Source: Pelargonium nanum
Lineage: Eukaryota > Streptophyta > Magnoliopsida > Geraniales > Geraniaceae
Reading direction: 5' to 3'
DNA: 23,267 nucleotides
Assembly: GCA_036897485.1 (NCBI GenBank)
Contig: JAYMTF010001468.1
Span: 1 to 23,267, forward strand
Shown piece by piece: positions 20,346-23,267 of the stretch; position 1 is the stretch's first letter, and the number at the start of each line of letters is the position of its first letter. Made by a program: the position numbers and the translations under genes. The notes under the pieces are model-generated. The model was not told the origin of the DNA and made no database searches. It saw only the letters and a list, made by a program, of their open reading frames with translations.

Positions 20346-20417
20346 TTTTATATTGGAACTACATAGAGTATTTCAACTGAACTGACCAAAGGTAGTCTTT
20401 GAAGTCATCTGTTGACC
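20346..20417 (-). promoter_or_regulatory. Promoter of AAA gene 2: TATA box and W-box
   Basis: TATAAAA is at 20346-20352 on the minus strand, 72 bp upstream of the start codon. A TTGACC W-box core is at 20412-20417, and another (as GGTCAA) at 20702-20707. W-boxes fit the known pathogen inducibility of the HSR4/OM66 group, but two cores in this length can occur by chance. Confidence 0.5.
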
Positions 20418-20934
20418 ATGAAATTTCTAAAGAAAAGGGAAGCTTCCAAGTTGGAAATTTCAACACTATCATTCTCCGAGACAAACAAAACAAAAAAAGC
20501 CACCAACTTGGAAATTTACTTTTATTGGTCTCCAAGTACCAAATATTACATTAGAAACGAAATATATATACAATGGGCATGCCTCAGTTCAAAATTTCAA
20601 CACTATTAAGAGCATAGAAAAGTTTTATGATTTGCGGGATGATTACATGCTGATTAAAGAGAAGTTACAAAAGTTGAGTAAATTTGATCACATGTATCAT
20701 TGGTCAAATTTATCATTGTATATATCTAAAAGATGAAGTACAAGTAAACTACTATATAAAGATGACCTATTAGGCTATTACAATATATTACATATCAATA
20801 TGGTATAGAAAACCTTTCTAGTTCATGTGCCGGTCGCTGTTGGCCACGGAAGCTGAGTTTCAGGGATCATTCCCAATTCTTTGGCACATGGGGTACAATT
20901 TAGAAGACTAATGAAAGGAACTAGGCCCTCAACA
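20418..20934. other. Intergenic region between AAA gene 2 and the murA pseudogene
   Basis: AT-rich DNA without a gene. It holds short repeated words: 'cttccaagttggaaattt' near 20442, a reprise 'caacttggaaattt' near 20504, and 'aatttcaacacta' near 20456 and 20593. These suggest small local duplications. The murA stop codon ends the interval. Confidence 0.45.
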
Positions 20935-22449
20935 TCATAACTGTTGTAGTGGATAAGAAAGCGAAATTTGTCTTTTGACATTAGCTCCTAGTGACTGAAG
21001 TTTCTTATCAAAATTCTCATAGCCTCGATAAAAATGAGCAGCATCACTGACCTCAGTAGTTCCTTCTGCAGCTAATCCTGCTAGTACCAATGACGTGCCA
21101 CCTCTAAGGTCACTCGCAACAAGCCTAGAGCCATGCAAAAGCCTGGGAAAGAAATCAAAAGAAGTTAGCACGGTTCCAATGTAGGTTCAAGTTGAAACAA
21201 GAAAAGAAGATAAAACATCATATTGTAGAAAACAATTGAATGTACCTTCCTTTCTGTTTTCCGAAAACCAGCGCTGTGCTCCCATAAACTTGAATTCTTG
21301 CACCAAACTTCTGAAGTTCTCTTGCTGCTCCAAGTAGAAGAACAAAGATGAGATGTAATAATTTAAAGTTCCGCAACACACACACATACGTAATAGAAAT
21401 TAGCCTATTGTGTGTGAAGAAAAGAGGTTGTGTTCTATGTAATCAATTTACCACATACCATGGCCCAAACGCTTCTCAAACACAGCTTCCTCCACGTATC
21501 TCAAACCCTTACATGAGGTGAGTAGCGCCATTGTTTGAGGTTGAAGATCCGTAGGAAACCCAGGAAACGGACTTGTCGTAACATCAAAACTTTGCAAATC
21601 ATCTTCAACATTTGCAGGAACAGCAGAAATCTGAAGCTCCACAAATTAGTATATCTCATCCAGCAAAGAAAATGAAGGATAAAGATACAAAACAAAAGTA
21701 TTACCTCCAACATATCACGGGTACATTGTCTGATTTTGCAACCAGCAGTTAAGAGTTTGTCGATAATACATGACAAATGAGAAGGAACAGCAGGCGACAT
21801 AGAGATGCATGAACGAGTAATAGCTGCAGCAATCAGAAACGTGCCTGCTTCTATACGATCTGGAGTAATAATATATTCAGAACCGTGCAACTGGAAATCT
21901 GGTCACTTCCAGCTCCTTCCACACATGCCCCACATTCTGTCAGGAAATGAGTAAGATCAATCACCTCTGGTTCCTGTAATGAAAAAATTAGGTGGAAATG
22001 TAACTTCAGCATTTAATTCGCTCCATCGGGCAATCTAAATACCATATTTAAACTTATAACCAAAGAGAAACAAATTAGAAAACGTTTTTTTATTCATACT
22101 TTGGCAACATTTGAAAGTACATTCGCTCCATCAGCCAAACATGCAGCCATCATAAGAGTTTCTGTTGCCCCAACGCTGGGTTAATCAAGTTGGTAACTTC
22201 CACCGATCAATCCCCTGCCATTTGCGGTATGTGCATGTACCTTTCCATCCCTGTAATGTTGTCAAATGATCGGTTAAGTTCTCTCTATGCGTAAAGCAAC
22301 AAAAACTAATTCACGCTCATCATTTACCCCGTTATAGTACTACCCCAAAATACTACAATGTTCTTCATAAAGGTTCATTTTTCAGCTCGAAAACTGCTCC
22401 AACCACTAGATTTCACCTTAAGTCTTAAAGTAATGCCCTTTTGAGTGGA

Positions 22450-22828
22450 AAACATTAAACTTAAATCATATGTAACTATCAAAATCCAATAAAAATAAAA
22501 GAACAACTGGAGCTGTGAGTGCTCACCAATCACCATTCCCCTTCTAAGTGACAAAAACTAAACTCAAATCATATATAACAACTAAATCCAATAACATAAA
22601 CAACAATTGCAGCACATTATGCTATTCCTCAACCATCATAGCACACAAACACTAAACTCAAATAGTATATAACTACTAATATCCAATAACATAAAGAGCA
22701 ATTTCAGCACAATATGCTGCTCTGCACTAAACAAACACCAAACCCAAATCATATATATCAATAAAAATCCAATAACAAAATAAACATTTGCAGTACAATA
22801 TGCTATTCCAAGCCAATCATAACACACA
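22450..22828. repeat. Four-unit ~95-bp tandem repeat in a murA intron
   Basis: Units begin near 22450, 22552, 22645 and 22731, each about 86-102 bp. They share 'aaac-taaactcaaatcatatataac', 'aatccaataacataaa', 'ttgcagcacaatatgctattcc' and 'atcataacacac'. They lie in the 906-bp intron 22251-23156. The copies are diverged, and the first is the least similar. The 76-codon minus-strand frame over this array is a by-product of the repeat. Confidence 0.8.
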
Positions 22829-23009
22829 CCAACACAACATTTCCCAGATTGAAACCTAATTATCATAACAAATAAGCTAATGTAAAATAATCCTGAGAAA
22901 AAAGAATCTCAACCATGATTTATTAGATGGGACTCTCGGCCAATAAATCATGACCAATGAGGCGATGTCACTTCATCAATTAACACTCATACCCGCCCTA
23001 ATCAATTTC

Positions 23010-23026
23010 TGGGCGCGGAGCGCCCA
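23010..23026. other. GC-rich hairpin in the murA intron
   Basis: TGGGCGC-GGA-GCGCCCA is a perfect 7-bp stem with a 3-nt loop in otherwise AT-rich intron DNA. The surrounding 22920-23060 segment is less AT-rich than the intron and may be an inserted element, but no termini are evident. Confidence 0.5.
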
Positions 23027-23155
23027 CCCGGATCCATTACGTTTGTGTCTTTGGCTGAGATTACAGGCACTCAATAATCCTCAACTGAACAACATAGCAA
23101 AACACATTATAAACATAAAACAGCAAAAACCGAGGAATCAGAGATTCAGAGTTCA

Positions 23156-23266
<111 letters not shown>

Positions 23267-23267
23267 A

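Noticed and set aside
22636..22866. 76-codon minus-strand frame in the murA intron
   Set aside because: Created by the tandem array; no protein features.

Overview
The window is nuclear DNA of a flowering plant, most likely a eudicot. Evidence: AT-rich intergenic DNA, short GT-AG introns, tRNA-derived SINEs, an LTR-retrotransposon relic, and plant-type families (pectin methylesterase, BCS1-like AAA-ATPases). The exact lineage is not established from sequence alone; a rosid is a guess.

Layout, left to right. 1-3100: gene-poor DNA with a broken RNase H-like retroelement fragment (minus strand) and, near 2100-2275, a cluster of W-box and G-box/ABRE motifs. 3248-4869 (+): a three-exon pectinesterase of 330 aa whose second intron is almost wholly a six-unit tandem repeat arranged as two long-short-long triplets. 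5119-12782 (-): a 14-exon mitochondrial NDUFAF7/MidA-family methyltransferase, reconstructed as 445 aa with every splice phase consistent. Its introns hold a SINE with a perfect 10-bp target duplication, a diverged internal duplication and a decayed coding-like stretch. 12932-13543: a hAT-like MITE with perfect 20-bp terminal inverted repeats. 13668-13815: a second SINE-like element. 15678-16427: a solo LTR with a perfect 5-bp target duplication.

16903-18441 (+) and 18670-20274 (-): two paralogous BCS1/HSR4-type AAA-ATPases facing each other tail to tail, with 228 bp between the stop codons. They share one intron position but carry oppositely charged tails, acidic in one and Arg-rich in the other. 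20935-23267 (-): six exons of a plant UDP-N-acetylglucosamine enolpyruvyl transferase (MurA), running off the right edge. It has an in-frame stop and a frame-changing exon, so it appears to be a pseudogene of the plastid peptidoglycan pathway.

The genes do not form one pathway. They act separately in cell-wall pectin modification, mitochondrial complex I assembly, membrane AAA chaperone/stress functions and (formerly) plastid peptidoglycan synthesis. The items most worth following up are the broken murA, the higher-order repeat filling the pectinesterase intron, and the inverted AAA pair with its solo LTR and its stop-free, frame-preserving intron.
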